Positions 22,929-31,735 are shown, numbered from the stretch's first letter. The stretch is 64,000 nucleotides of DNA from Pararoseomonas baculiformis (GCF_017813395.1 NZ_JAGIZB010000016.1:1-64000); one strand, 5' to 3'. Made by a program: numbers and translations. The notes: generated by a model from the sequence alone, not told the origin.

Positions 22929-23815
22929 GCGACGCGGCGCCGACCATTCACCATGTCGGCGTCATCGGCGCCGGCCAGATGGGCAACGGCATCGCGCATG
23001 TCGCGGCCCAGTCCGGCCTCGCCGTCACCATGGTCGACGTGAACCCGGAGGCGCTGGAGAAAGCCCGCGCCACCATCGCGAAGAACATGGACCGCCAGGT
23101 CTCCAAGGGCAGCCTCTCGGCCGAGGACCGCGAGGCGGCCCTCGGCCGCATCAGGACCGGCACCGACATGGCGATGTTCGGAGAGGCCGACATCGTCATC
23201 GAGGCGGCGACCGAACGGGAGGAACTGAAGAAGACCATCTTCAAGTCCCTCTGCCCGCATCTGAAGCCCTCGGCGATCATCGCCAGCAACACCTCCTCCA
23301 TCCCCATCACCCGCCTCGCCGCCGCGACCGACCGCCCGGCGCGCGTCATCGGCATGCACTTCATGAACCCGGTTCCGGTGATGAAGCTGGTGGAGGTGAT
23401 CCGCGGCATCGCGACGGACGAGCCCACCTACCAGGCCGTCGAGGCGCTGGCCCGCCGCATGGGCAAGACCACGGCGACGAGCGAGGACTTCCCCGGCTTC
23501 ATCGTCAACCGCATCCTGCTGCCGATGATCAACGAGGCCGTCTACGCCCTGCATGAAGGCGTGGGCGACGTCGTCTCCATCGACACGGGCATGAAGCTCG
23601 GCACCAACCAGCCCATGGGCCCGCTTGAACTGGCGGATTTTATCGGCCTGGATACCTGCCTCTCCATCATGCAGGTGCTCCACCAGGGCATGGGCGACAG
23701 CAAGTACCGCCCCTGCCCGCTCCTGGTGAAATATGTCGAGGCCGGCTGGTTCGGCCGGAAGACCGGGCGCGGCTTCTACGACTATTCCGGGGACCAGCCC
23801 CGGCCGACGCGGTAA
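22925..23815 (+). CDS. 3-hydroxybutyryl-CoA dehydrogenase
   Basis: A 296-residue NAD(P)-dependent 3-hydroxyacyl-CoA dehydrogenase of the short single-domain-pair type that oxidises (S)-3-hydroxybutyryl-CoA. The NAD-binding motif is [16 protein letters not shown]. The catalytic His and neighbours are in [16 protein letters not shown], and the C-terminal domain has [15 protein letters not shown] and [18 protein letters not shown]. The start is a GTG overlapping the etfA stop by four bases, which couples translation. Co-operonic with the ETF subunits, so its electrons leave as NADH while linked acyl-CoA dehydrogenase electrons would pass through ETF. A weak hairpin follows the gene. Confidence 0.95.
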   Translation: MSDAAPTIHHVGVIGAGQMGNGIAHVAAQSGLAVTMVDVNPEALEKARATIAKNMDRQVSKGSLSAEDREAALGRIRTGTDMAMFGEADIVIEAATEREELKKTIFKSLCPHLKPSAIIASNTSSIPITRLAAATDRPARVIGMHFMNPVPVMKLVEVIRGIATDEPTYQAVEALARRMGKTTATSEDFPGFIVNRILLPMINEAVYALHEGVGDVVSIDTGMKLGTNQPMGPLELADFIGLDTCLSIMQVLHQGMGDSKYRPCPLLVKYVEAGWFGRKTGRGFYDYSGDQPRPTR

Positions 23816-23823
23816 CGGGTCCC

Positions 23824-23848
23824 GCAGGGGGAGCGCCGCTCTCCCTGC
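23824..23848. terminator. Hairpin between 3-hydroxybutyryl-CoA dehydrogenase and the LysR gene
   Basis: GCAGGGGGAG pairs with CTCTCCCTGC (one G-T pair) over a 5-nt loop, nine bases after the dehydrogenase stop, between convergent genes. There is no proper T run, so termination is only probable. Confidence 0.45.
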
Positions 23849-23859
23849 ACCTCCTGTTT

Positions 23860-24717
23860 CTACCCCCTCACGGCACTTCGGAATGCGGCGGACAGCACCG
23901 CCAAGGCGTCACGCGGCCGGTCCCCGGCCAGCCGCGAGTGGATCAGGATGGGCAGCCGGGGCAGGGCGGGAAGTCCAAGCCTCTCCCCCACATCCACTGC
24001 GCCGAGCGGGAGCATGCGCGGGGCCAGGGCGGCGACGCCGATCCCGGCCGTCACCGCAGCCACCACCGCGGCCACCCCGCCGCCCACGAAGATCTCTCTC
24101 CAGGCTATGCCCGCCGCGTCGAGCACCTGGCCGGCCAGGACCCGCACGCCGCAGGGCTCAGCCAGCGTCGCCACGGGCAGGGGCTCGTCGGCACGGTGCT
24201 GCCAGCCGGGTGCCGCGAACCAGCCGAAGCGCTCCTCGGCGATCATCTCCCCATCGTCCCGGCCGGCATGCAGCCGGACGATGGCGGCATCGAGTTCGCG
24301 CCGGTCATAGCTCTGCAGCAGGTCGCCCGAGGACCCGATCCGGATCTCCATCAGCAGGTGCGGATCCTGGGCGTTCATGCGGGCGATCAGGGCAGGAAGC
24401 TCCGGCCCCGCGACATGCTCGCTGATGCCAATGGTCAGCCGCTGCCGTGCCCCGCCAAGGGCAGTGAGCGCGCGGTCATGCACGGCCCGGAGTGCGCGGG
24501 CGTGCTCAAGGAAGGCCATGCCCTGCGCCGAGAGCCGGACATGGCGGGGCGTGCGCTCCACCAGCCGGCAGCCCATCCTGTCCTCCAGCCGCTTGAGCTT
24601 GAGGCTGATCGCGGCCTGTGTCGTCCGCATCGCTTCGGCTGCCCGCGTGAAGCTCTCGCATTCGGCGATCAGGATGAAGGCCCAGACGGCATCCAGGTCG
24701 AGCGGGCGCTCTGTCAT
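23860..24717 (-). CDS. LysR family transcriptional regulator
   Basis: A 285-residue LysR-type regulator. The N-terminal winged HTH is LDLDAVWAFILIAECESFTR, with AAEAMRTTQAAISLKLKRLE as the recognition region. A C-terminal periplasmic-binding-like effector domain follows (e.g. LTIGISEHVAGPELPALI and IRIGSSGDLLQSYDRRELDAA). Such regulators bind T-N11-A sites and respond to small metabolites. It is divergent from a tautomerase gene 94 bp away, and two dyads, one a perfect T-N11-A palindrome, lie in that spacer, so it most likely controls the tautomerase gene. Effector unknown. Confidence 0.93.
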   Translation of the reverse strand: MTERPLDLDAVWAFILIAECESFTRAAEAMRTTQAAISLKLKRLEDRMGCRLVERTPRHVRLSAQGMAFLEHARALRAVHDRALTALGGARQRLTIGISEHVAGPELPALIARMNAQDPHLLMEIRIGSSGDLLQSYDRRELDAAIVRLHAGRDDGEMIAEERFGWFAAPGWQHRADEPLPVATLAEPCGVRVLAGQVLDAAGIAWREIFVGGGVAAVVAAVTAGIGVAALAPRMLPLGAVDVGERLGLPALPRLPILIHSRLAGDRPRDALAVLSAAFRSAVRG

Positions 24718-24731
24718 AACGGCACGTTATC

Positions 24732-24763
24732 TCTGAAATCAGAAACCATATTCTACGAATATG
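24732..24763. promoter_or_regulatory. Two dyads, candidate LysR operator
   Basis: A 5-bp dyad TCTGA-AA-TCAGA (24732-24743) and a perfect 7-bp dyad CATATTC-TAC-GAATATG (24747-24763) in the 94-bp spacer between the divergent LysR and tautomerase genes. The second contains T-N11-A, the classic LysR-type box. The AT-rich patch is unusual for this genome. Strong candidate for the regulator's site. Confidence 0.7.
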
Positions 24764-24811
24764 CGTGCGGGGCAATCATCTTCCGGGGCGGACAAGGAAA
24801 GGTGCTCACCC

Positions 24812-25192
24812 ATGCCCCTGGCCCATATCGCGATGCGAGCCGGCAAGCCGGAAGCCTACAGGCAGGCGATCTTCGACGGCCTCTACCGCGCCCTGCACGA
24901 GACATTCGACGTGCCGGAGGACGACCAGTTCATGGTCATCACGGAGCATGACGCCGCGAGCTTCCGCTACGGCAGGTCCTATCTCGGCATCGCACGAAGC
25001 GACGATCTCGTCTTCATACAGATCACCGCTAATAACACCCGCACGCTGGAGCAGAAGAAGGCGCTGTTCCGGCGCGTGGTGCAGCTGCTGGGTGAGAGCC
25101 CCGGCCTTCGTGAAGAAGACGTGTTCGTGAGCCTTGTCGAAGTGGCGAAGGAGAACTGGTCCCTTGGCCGCGGCCTTGCGCAATACGCCTGA
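24812..25192 (+). CDS. Tautomerase family protein
   Basis: A 126-residue member of the tautomerase (MIF/4-OT-like) superfamily. After removal of Met the N-terminus is Pro1 (MPLAHIAMRAGKPEAYRQAI), the catalytic base of the superfamily. The rest, with FMVITEHDAASFRYGRSYLG and a long helix, is that of the cis-CaaD/MIF-length class. It probably acts on an enol/keto substrate or a halogenated acid; no substrate can be named. Start taken at MPLAHI because Pro2 is required; the ORF could extend 17 codons upstream over the operator, which is not credible. Divergent LysR regulator next door. Confidence 0.82.
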   Translation: MPLAHIAMRAGKPEAYRQAIFDGLYRALHETFDVPEDDQFMVITEHDAASFRYGRSYLGIARSDDLVFIQITANNTRTLEQKKALFRRVVQLLGESPGLREEDVFVSLVEVAKENWSLGRGLAQYA

Positions 25193-25297
25193 ACCGGAAA
25201 GCGCAGCACGGTCGTATCTGCACAGAAATCCCGAAAGCGGGGTCCGGGGAGCCGGATGGCTCCCCGGTGGAGGGCGGCCTGGAGGAAGGCGAAGCCT

Positions 25298-25900
25298 TTA
25301 TCCAGCCGGCCGCAGGCTCAGCTCCGCAATCCCCGCCGCCACGTTCACCCCCGTGCTGCTCTCGATCGAGAGCGGCTGCAGCGCCACCTGGTCGCCGCTG
25401 CCGCCGATCATCACCGCACTGCCCAGGCCAAGCCCGGCCGCGACGTTGGAGGAGGCACCGGCATAGACGCCGGCCAGGCTGCCCGGCCGGATATCGGGCC
25501 CGGTGTTCACCACCGTCCACAGGATCGTGCTGCGCCCGGTCACGCCGATATCCACGCCGAAGCGCCTGATCTCACCGACATAGCGCTCCACCGGCCCGTT
25601 GATGGGCTTGAACTCGCAGGACAGGCTCCGGCTGGAGCCGAACACCCAGCCAACGCCCCCGGCCACGTCGCATTGCAGCTGCCCCACCCGGGTATTGCCG
25701 CGCGGCTGCTCCTGCGGCTGCACGATCACCATCTGGGGCGGCGCCACGGGCTGGGGCTGGGCGATCGGCGTGCCCGGCGCGGGCGGCACATAGACCACCG
25801 GCGGCGGGCCGGACCGGTCCGGATCACCGGCGGGCGCCTGGGCCAGGGCGGGGCCGGCCAGGGCCAGCAGGGCGGCGGCCAGCAGGGGTGCTCGGATCAT
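25298..25900 (-). CDS. DUF992 domain-containing exported protein
   Basis: A 200-residue protein with a Sec signal peptide (MIRAPLLAAALLALAGPALA), a proline-rich linker (PPPVVYVPPAPGTP and a QPQPVAPPQ stretch), then a DUF992 domain: VGQLQCDVAGGVGWVFGSSR, CEFKPINGPVERYVGEIRRFG and a C-terminal LSIESSTGVNVAAGIAELSL. Two cysteines (in LQCDV and LSCEF) may pair in the periplasm. DUF992 proteins are periplasmic or membrane-associated proteins of unknown function common in alphaproteobacteria. It is downstream of the tautomerase (opposite strand) and next to a methyltransferase gene 46 bp away on the same strand; an operon is possible but not clear. Confidence 0.87.
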   Translation of the reverse strand: MIRAPLLAAALLALAGPALAQAPAGDPDRSGPPPVVYVPPAPGTPIAQPQPVAPPQMVIVQPQEQPRGNTRVGQLQCDVAGGVGWVFGSSRSLSCEFKPINGPVERYVGEIRRFGVDIGVTGRSTILWTVVNTGPDIRPGSLAGVYAGASSNVAAGLGLGSAVMIGGSGDQVALQPLSIESSTGVNVAAGIAELSLRPAG

Positions 25901-25946
25901 GCTTTGGTTCCTCGAAGCCTGACGGGCAGGGGCAACCAGGGGCAGA

Positions 25947-26774
25947 TCACCCCGCCTCGCCAGCCGCCCCCGCCGGGTTCGAAGAACGCGTGGCCGGCGC
26001 GCGGGCTGCATCCCGCACGGCCCAGCCGGGCTGCGGCACCCGCACGCGCGCCCGCGTTGCCAGAGACCGGGCGGGAAGCCCCCGCACGGGAATGGCACCC
26101 TGCACCGTCTTCCGCGCCTCGATCACGGTCACGCCGCCCAGCTGCGGCGCGATCATCCTCCCCCCCGCCTCCCAGATCCGCGCGCCGCGCAGCAGGGGGC
26201 GGTAGCCGAAGGGCGGGATGAACAGCGCCGCCTCCCGCCGCTCCACCGTGAACATGGCGCGTTCCAGCAACCGGGCGAGCTGGCCGGGGGAATAGGGATG
26301 GCCATGGCCGAAGGGCGTGCGCTCCAGATGCGCCCAGACGGAGCGGCGATTCGGCACCACGGCCAGCATCCGGCCCTCGGGCCGCAGCACGCGCCAGGCC
26401 TCGCGCAGCAGGCGCCGGGCGTTCTCCGCCGCCTCCAGCCCATGCACGAGAAGGATGTTGTCGAAGGACATGTCGGGGAAGGGCAGCCGCTCCTCCTCCA
26501 CCAGGGCAGCGGCGCAGTTCCCGTCCAGCGGCCATGGCGCCATGCCATCCCCGGCCGCGAGCGCCACGGGCGTGGCCGAGACCAGCCGCGCCGCCCCACG
26601 CCGCCACAGCCGCAGATAGGGCCCGGCATGGCCCAGCCCCAGCACCTCCTGCCCCGCCAGCTCCGGCCAGATCTGCCGCAGGCGTGCGCGCAGGATGCGC
26701 CGGGTCACCGCGCCCAGCGGCGCGTCATAGAAGCCCTGCAATCCCCAGGCGGTGAAGTGGACCTCGGCGCCCAT
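25947..26774 (-). CDS. Class I SAM-dependent methyltransferase
   Basis: A 275-residue protein with the Rossmann fold of SAM-dependent methyltransferases. Motif I is degenerate (QEVLGLGHAGPYL instead of E/DxGxGxG), motif II/III region is MSFDNILLVHGLEAAENARR, and the C-terminal part has EAWRVLRPEGRMLAVVPNRR. Its nearest relatives as I recall are alphaproteobacterial methyltransferases next to gloB, divergently transcribed as here. The weak motif I leaves room for loss of activity or a different ligand. The start was set at MGAEVHFTAW, twelve codons inside the longest frame, because the preceding codons look random. Confidence 0.8.
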   Translation of the reverse strand: MGAEVHFTAWGLQGFYDAPLGAVTRRILRARLRQIWPELAGQEVLGLGHAGPYLRLWRRGAARLVSATPVALAAGDGMAPWPLDGNCAAALVEEERLPFPDMSFDNILLVHGLEAAENARRLLREAWRVLRPEGRMLAVVPNRRSVWAHLERTPFGHGHPYSPGQLARLLERAMFTVERREAALFIPPFGYRPLLRGARIWEAGGRMIAPQLGGVTVIEARKTVQGAIPVRGLPARSLATRARVRVPQPGWAVRDAARAPATRSSNPAGAAGEAG

Positions 26775-26830
26775 GCCGTGGATATAGGACGTCCGACGCC
26801 GCCAAGACACCAGATAGGATGAAAGAGCCG

Positions 26831-27568
26831 ATGAGCTGGACGATCCGGGCCGTGCCCAACCTCTCGGACAACTATGCCTGGCTGCTGCGGGACGAGGCCA
26901 CGGGCACCGTTGCCCTCTGCGATCCCGGCGAGGCCGCGCCGAACCTCGCCGCCCTGCAGGACATGCCCGAGCCCGGCCGGCTGGACTGGGTGCTGCTCAC
27001 CCACCATCATCCCGACCATATCGACGGCGTGGCCGAGGTGGTGAAGGCCACCGGCGCCAGGGTGCTCGGCGCCGCCGCCGATGCCCACCGCCTGCCGAAG
27101 CTGGACATCGCCGTCCAGCCCGGGGACCACATCCCCCTGGGCAGCGGCAGCATCGAGGTGCTGGACAGCCCCGGCCACACCATCGGCCACATCGCCCTCT
27201 ACATCGCCGATGCCCATGCCGTGCTCTGCGGCGACACGCTCTTCTCCCTCGGCTGCGGCCGCCTGCTGGAGGGGACGCCCGCGGACATGTACCGCGCCCT
27301 GCAGCTGCTGGACGCCCTGCCCGGCGACACCCTCATCCTCTGCGGCCATGAATACACCGAGAGCAACGCCCGCTTCGCCTTGACGGTGGAGCCGGAGAAC
27401 GCCGCGCTGCAGGCCCGGGCCGAGGAGGTGCGGCAGCTCCGCAAGGCCGGCGAGCCCACCCTGCCCACCACCCTGGACCAGGAGCGCGCCACCAACCCCT
27501 TCCTGCGCGCGAAGGATGTCGCCGAGCTGGCCGCGCGCCGGGCCGGCAAGGACGTGTTCAAGGGCTGA
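26831..27568 (+). CDS. gloB: Hydroxyacylglutathione hydrolase (glyoxalase II)
   Basis: A 245-residue metallo-beta-lactamase-fold enzyme that hydrolyses S-lactoylglutathione to lactate and glutathione, the second step of methylglyoxal detoxification. The binuclear metal site is complete: THHHPDHIDG, SPGHTIGHIAL, CGDTLFSLGCGR and CGHEYTESNARFAL. The C-terminal substrate-binding domain has the NPFLRAKDVAEL segment. The start used is MSWTIRAVPNLSDNYAWLL, the normal N-terminus; a second ATG four codons earlier (26819) is in frame. Divergent from the methyltransferase gene. A flavin reductase gene follows after 4 bp. Confidence 0.93.
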   Translation: MSWTIRAVPNLSDNYAWLLRDEATGTVALCDPGEAAPNLAALQDMPEPGRLDWVLLTHHHPDHIDGVAEVVKATGARVLGAAADAHRLPKLDIAVQPGDHIPLGSGSIEVLDSPGHTIGHIALYIADAHAVLCGDTLFSLGCGRLLEGTPADMYRALQLLDALPGDTLILCGHEYTESNARFALTVEPENAALQARAEEVRQLRKAGEPTLPTTLDQERATNPFLRAKDVAELAARRAGKDVFKG

Positions 27569-27572
27569 GGGG

Positions 27573-28196
27573 TTGTTCTACGAACCGCGCAACGGCCACG
27601 GCCTGCCCTGGGACCCCATGAAGGCGATCGTGGCCCCGCGCCCGATCGGCTGGATCTCCACCATCGATGCCGGGGGGCGGGTGAACCTCGCCCCCTACAG
27701 CTACTTCGCCATGGTTCATAACGCGCCGCCGATGATCGCCTTCGGCAGCGAGGGGCTGAAGCATTCGGCGGCCAATGCCCGTGCCACCGGCGAGTTCACC
27801 TTCAGCCTCGCCACCCGTGCCCTGTTCGATGCGATGAACGCCTCCTCCGGCAGCCAGCCGGAAGGCGTCAGCGAGTTCGAGGATGCGGCCATCCCGGCCG
27901 CCCCCAGCCGCATGGTCCGCCCGCCCCGCGTGGCGGGAAGCCCCGCCGCGCTGGAATGCCGGGTGGTCCATGCGCTGGAACTGCAGGACCAGGACGGACG
28001 CCCGAGCAACGGCTTTCTCACCATCGGCCAGGTTGTCGGCGTGCATATCGATGAGCGCTGCCTGAAGGATGGCCGCTTCGACATGGTCGCGGCCGGCACC
28101 ATCGCCCGCTGCGGCTACCGCGACTACACCCAGGTGACCGAGCTTTTCGAGGCGCTGCGGCCGACCGATGGCGGAGCCTTCCCGCCGGTGCGCTGA
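27573..28196 (+). CDS. Flavin reductase family protein (FMN-binding)
   Basis: A 207-residue flavin reductase-like protein (PF01613). It contains WDPMKAIVAPRPIGWISTID, the strand that binds FMN, and NLAPYSYFAMVHNAPPMIAFGS, then FTFSLATRALFDAMNASSG. The N-terminus is MFYEPRNGHGLPWDP if the TTG at 27573 is the start; this is the usual family beginning, and GAGGGG lies immediately upstream, so a TTG start is favoured. The gene begins four bases after gloB and is probably read from the same message. These proteins reduce or bind FMN for partner oxygenases; no partner is nearby. Confidence 0.85.
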   Translation: MFYEPRNGHGLPWDPMKAIVAPRPIGWISTIDAGGRVNLAPYSYFAMVHNAPPMIAFGSEGLKHSAANARATGEFTFSLATRALFDAMNASSGSQPEGVSEFEDAAIPAAPSRMVRPPRVAGSPAALECRVVHALELQDQDGRPSNGFLTIGQVVGVHIDERCLKDGRFDMVAAGTIARCGYRDYTQVTELFEALRPTDGGAFPPVR

Positions 28197-28253
28197 ATGC
28201 GCGCGGGAGGCGGCGCCGCGGCCCCCGGCGCCTTCTTCCCGCGGAAAGGACGA

Positions 28254-28907
28254 TCAGCCGCGCACAGGCGCCGCGCTGCCATAGGTCTTGTAGCGCTCCC
28301 GCGTGGCGTCCATCTGGGCCCCGTCCAGCAGGCGCGGCGTGCCGGCGGAACGCGCCAGCAGGTATTGCCGCGCCAGCGTCTCCAACCGCAGGGCAGCGGA
28401 AACCGCGCCCTTCACGTCGCGCCCGGTCACGATCATGCCGTGATTGCCCAGCAGGCAGGCCGTGCGCCCGCGCATCGCCTCCACCGCCACATCCGCCAGT
28501 TCCGGCGTGCCGAAGGTGACATAGGGCGAGCAGCGCACATCATCCCCGCCGAAGCCCGCGATCATGTAGTGGAAGGCCGGCAGCCCCTCGCCCAGGCAGG
28601 CCAGCGCCGTGCAGGCATCCGCATGGGTGTGCACCACGCTTCCGGCCTGCGGAAAGGCCTTCAGGATGGCCGCATGCATCGGCCATTCGCTGGAAGGCGC
28701 CACCGCGTCGCGTGCATCGCCGTCCAGCGACATCCACACCGTGTCCCCCTCGGCCGTCGCATCCACGGTGGTGCCGGTGCGGGTGATCACCATCCCGCCC
28801 TCCACGCGGCAGGACACATTGCCGGCGCTTCCGAAGTTCAGCCCGAGGCGCCCGAGCTCCCGGTATCCCTGCGCAACCTCGTCCCGCGCCCGTGCCACAT
28901 CGATCAC
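28254..28907 (-). CDS. otnC: Class II aldolase, OtnC-like 3-oxo-tetronate 4-phosphate decarboxylase
   Basis: A 217-residue class II aldolase/adducin-family enzyme. The metal-binding histidines are in SEWPMHAAIL, HTHADACTALACLG and GNHGMIVTGRDVK, with FGSAGNVSCRVEGG and TGTTVDATAEGDT near the substrate site. Next to a DUF1537 kinase it fits OtnC, which decarboxylates 3-oxo-tetronate 4-phosphate to dihydroxyacetone phosphate in D-threonate, D-erythronate or L-threonate catabolism. The GTG start overlaps the otnK stop (GTGA), giving IDVARARDEV, so translation is coupled. Function is assigned on family plus gene pairing rather than on any unique residue. Confidence 0.87.
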   Translation of the reverse strand: MIDVARARDEVAQGYRELGRLGLNFGSAGNVSCRVEGGMVITRTGTTVDATAEGDTVWMSLDGDARDAVAPSSEWPMHAAILKAFPQAGSVVHTHADACTALACLGEGLPAFHYMIAGFGGDDVRCSPYVTFGTPELADVAVEAMRGRTACLLGNHGMIVTGRDVKGAVSAALRLETLARQYLLARSAGTPRLLDGAQMDATRERYKTYGSAAPVRG

Positions 28908-30157
28908 GCGCGCATCCCCTCCAGCACGGTCGCGAACATGTCCACCGGCCCCAGCTTCCCCGATTTCAGGCACAGGGCCAGCGGCACCGGCGCTTCCGCC
29001 GCGCACAAGCCGATCCCCGGCGAGACATAGGGCGCCACCGAAAGCCGCGCGATGCCGAGGGACCGGATCACCGCCCCCGAGCTCTCGCCGCCCGCCACCA
29101 GGATCCGCCGCGCGCCCGCATCCACCAGCGCCTTCGCCAGCCCGCCCAGCAGCCCTTCCGCCGCCCGCGCCGCGCCATCGCGCCCGAAGCGCGCCTGCGC
29201 CGCGGAAACCGCCTGCGGATCGCCCGCGGTCGTCACGCAGACCGGCCCGCCCTCCAGCTTCGGCAGGGCCCATTCGACGGCCTCGCGCAGCGCCGCCTCC
29301 GGCGCTTCCATCCGCGCGAGATCGACCCGCATCACCGGATGCCGCGCGCCGAAGCAATCCACCTGCTCGCGCGTGCGATCCGCGCAGCTTCCCGCCAGCA
29401 CCACCCCATGCCCGCCCGCGCCCAGCGGCGGCATGGCATCGGCGGGCGCCAGCAACCCCTTCTCCCGCCAGATCGCCGGGTAATGCGAGGCCAGGTTGGA
29501 ACCACCCGTCGCCAGCCGCCAGTCCCAGCTCGCCCGCGCCAGGGTGGCGAGGTCCTCCTCCTCCCCCGCATCCGCGATGGCATAGGAAATCCCCTCCGCC
29601 CGCAGTGCCGCCACGTGCCGCGCGACGGCTTCCGCCCCGCGCAGGATCACCGGCAGGGGCAGCAGCCCCACCCGCCGCGATGTCTGCGGCGCCAGCACCT
29701 TCACCAGGTCCGGCTCCGTCATCGGCGTCAGCGGGTCGAAGCGCTTGGGCGAGTTGGAGACGAGCTGCGAGCCGACAAACAGGTGCCCCATGAACACCCG
29801 CCGCTCGGCTTCGGGAAAGCTCGGCGCGAAAAGGGTGAAATCCGCCCCCACGCGGTCCATCAGCAGGTCCGCGCAGGGCCCGATATTGCCCGCCGGGGTG
29901 GAATCGAAGGTGGCGCAGTACTTGAAGAAAAGCCGCTCCGCCCCGGCGCCAAGCAGCGCATCCGCCGCCCGCCCGAAGGCAGCGACAGCGTCCCCCACCG
30001 GCGCCACGCGGGATGGCAGCGCCACCACGACAGCATCCTGCCCGTGCGGGATGGGCGCGTCGTCCAGCACCAGCGCCACCCGCATCCCGCCCGCGGCCAG
30101 CATGCCCGCGAACTCCACCGCCCCTGTCAGGTCGTCCGCGATCCCCCCCAGCAGCAT
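28904..30157 (-). CDS. otnK: 3-oxo-tetronate kinase OtnK (four-carbon acid sugar kinase, DUF1537)
   Basis: A 417-residue kinase of the DUF1537 family. The N-terminus has GGIADDLTGAVEFAGML, where the tandem Asp is catalytic, followed by a KYCATFDSTPAGNIG loop. The C-terminal nucleotide-binding domain has ILVAGGESSGAVIRSLGI and the YVSPGIGLC region. OtnK phosphorylates 3-oxo-tetronate, and OtnC immediately downstream decarboxylates the product. The usual partners OtnI (isomerase) and a tetronate dehydrogenase are not seen in this window, so the upstream oxidation step must be elsewhere or missing. It lies ten bases after the solute receptor gene, so substrate import and kinase appear to be one operon. 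Confidence 0.9.
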   Translation of the reverse strand: MLLGGIADDLTGAVEFAGMLAAGGMRVALVLDDAPIPHGQDAVVVALPSRVAPVGDAVAAFGRAADALLGAGAERLFFKYCATFDSTPAGNIGPCADLLMDRVGADFTLFAPSFPEAERRVFMGHLFVGSQLVSNSPKRFDPLTPMTEPDLVKVLAPQTSRRVGLLPLPVILRGAEAVARHVAALRAEGISYAIADAGEEEDLATLARASWDWRLATGGSNLASHYPAIWREKGLLAPADAMPPLGAGGHGVVLAGSCADRTREQVDCFGARHPVMRVDLARMEAPEAALREAVEWALPKLEGGPVCVTTAGDPQAVSAAQARFGRDGAARAAEGLLGGLAKALVDAGARRILVAGGESSGAVIRSLGIARLSVAPYVSPGIGLCAAEAPVPLALCLKSGKLGPVDMFATVLEGMRA

Positions 30158-30166
30158 GGGCGCGAG

Positions 30167-31735
30167 CTAGACCTCCACCTGCCAGAACATGGGGAAGCTG
30201 GACTGGATCAGGTTCTTCAGCCGCGTCCGGTACCCGGCCGGGCGCGAGAACTGCCCCCAGATCACGCTCGGCGTCAGGTCATAGGCCGCCACCTGGATCT
30301 GCTCGGCCACCTGCTTGCGCGCGGCCGCATCCGGCGCCTTCACGAACTCCTGCAGCAGCGTCGTGATCCGCGCATCGCAGCTCCGCCCGGGATAGTCGGA
30401 GCAGTTGTTCGCCACATAGAAGTGGGTGAGCGGCGACATCATGTCCACGCCATTGGCATAGACCGGGAACAGCCCCCAACCCTCCGGCCGCGCGCGGCGC
30501 GCCAGCACCGTGCCCCAGTCCATCACCTGCTCGTCCACGGTGAAGCCGGCCTTCTTCATGTTCTCGGCCAGCACATGCGCCGCGGTCTGGGAGATGGAGC
30601 CGGACACCTCCAGCATGATCACCGGCTCGCCCTTGTAGCCCGTGCGCGCCAGCTCGGCCTTCGCGCCCTCGATATCCAGCCGCGCCACCTCGCCGCCCGC
30701 CTTCGTCTCCAGCGGCGTGTCGCACATCCAGAACGATGGGCAGTGCTCCACGCGGAACTGGGCGGGGATGCCGATGGCATCCATCACCTGCTTCTGGTCC
30801 ACCAGCTTCCACATCACCTTGCGCACGGCAGGATCGGCGAAGGGGCCGCTGGCATGGTTCAGGCGGAAATTGCCCTGGAACATGTCGATGCCCTTCAGCC
30901 CCATCAGCCGCACATCGCGGTTGCGGCCGAGCGGCCCAAGGAAGTCGAAGGGCAGGTACTGCATGTAGTCGATCTCGCCGACGCTGAGCGCGTTGGCACC
31001 TGTGGAGTCGTCCGGCATGGTCTTCAGCACCAGCTCGTCGATCTTCACCACCTTGCCGCCCGCCAGGAAGTCCGGCGGCTCGGCCCGCGGCACGTAGCGG
31101 GCGTTCCGCCGCAGCACCATCCGGTCGCCCGTGCGCCACTGGTCCCGCACGAAGGTGAAGGGGCCGGAGCCGATGATCTCCGTGATGCGCCCATCCCCCT
31201 CCGGCAGGATACGCGCGGGCATGATGAAGGGCACGGGCGCGTTCGGCTTGCCCAGCACATCCAGCATCAGCGGGAAGGGTTCCTTCAGCACGATGCTGAA
31301 GCTGCGCGCATCCTCCGCCCGCATCTCCTGCATCGCCGCCAGCAGCATCCGCCCCAGGCTGTCGCGCGAAGCCCAGCGCCGCAGGGAGGCAACGCAATCC
31401 GCCGCCGTCACCGGAGCGCCGTCATGGAAGGCCAGCCCGTCGCGCAGCGTAAAGCGCCAGTTCAGCCCATCCGCCGAAACCGTGTGCCCCTCGGCCATCT
31501 GCGGCCGGATCGTGCCGTTGGAGTCCTGGGCGAAGAGCGTGTCGAAGATCTGGTAGCCGAAGCTGCGCGTGATCGCCGCCGTGGTCGCGTGCGGGTCCAG
31601 CACCACCACCTCGGATTCCAGCACCACGGTGATGGAACCCGCCGCGCGCGCCACGCGGGGAAGCCCGGCCAAGGCCGGCAATGCCAGGGCTCCTGTAGAC
31701 AGCAGCTGACGCTTCGTCAGGCCAAAGCCGCTCAT
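30167..31735 (-). CDS. ABC transporter substrate-binding protein (peptide/nickel family 5)
   Basis: A 522-residue periplasmic binding protein of SBP family 5 (OppA/DppA-like). The N-terminus MSGFGLTKRQLLSTGALALPALAGLP is a twin-Lys/Arg signal for export. The mature protein has the family strand SITVVLESEVVVLDPHATTA, the hinge region QMAEGHTVSADGLNWRFTL and the FHDGAPVTAADCVASLRRW segment. Such receptors bind peptides, opines, sugars or metal chelates and normally need two permeases and two ATPases; none is adjacent here. It is the first gene of a unit with otnK and otnC, which suggests a sugar-acid-like ligand, but family 5 receptors usually bind peptide-like ligands. The contradiction is worth noting. 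Confidence 0.9.
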   Translation of the reverse strand: MSGFGLTKRQLLSTGALALPALAGLPRVARAAGSITVVLESEVVVLDPHATTAAITRSFGYQIFDTLFAQDSNGTIRPQMAEGHTVSADGLNWRFTLRDGLAFHDGAPVTAADCVASLRRWASRDSLGRMLLAAMQEMRAEDARSFSIVLKEPFPLMLDVLGKPNAPVPFIMPARILPEGDGRITEIIGSGPFTFVRDQWRTGDRMVLRRNARYVPRAEPPDFLAGGKVVKIDELVLKTMPDDSTGANALSVGEIDYMQYLPFDFLGPLGRNRDVRLMGLKGIDMFQGNFRLNHASGPFADPAVRKVMWKLVDQKQVMDAIGIPAQFRVEHCPSFWMCDTPLETKAGGEVARLDIEGAKAELARTGYKGEPVIMLEVSGSISQTAAHVLAENMKKAGFTVDEQVMDWGTVLARRARPEGWGLFPVYANGVDMMSPLTHFYVANNCSDYPGRSCDARITTLLQEFVKAPDAAARKQVAEQIQVAAYDLTPSVIWGQFSRPAGYRTRLKNLIQSSFPMFWQVEV

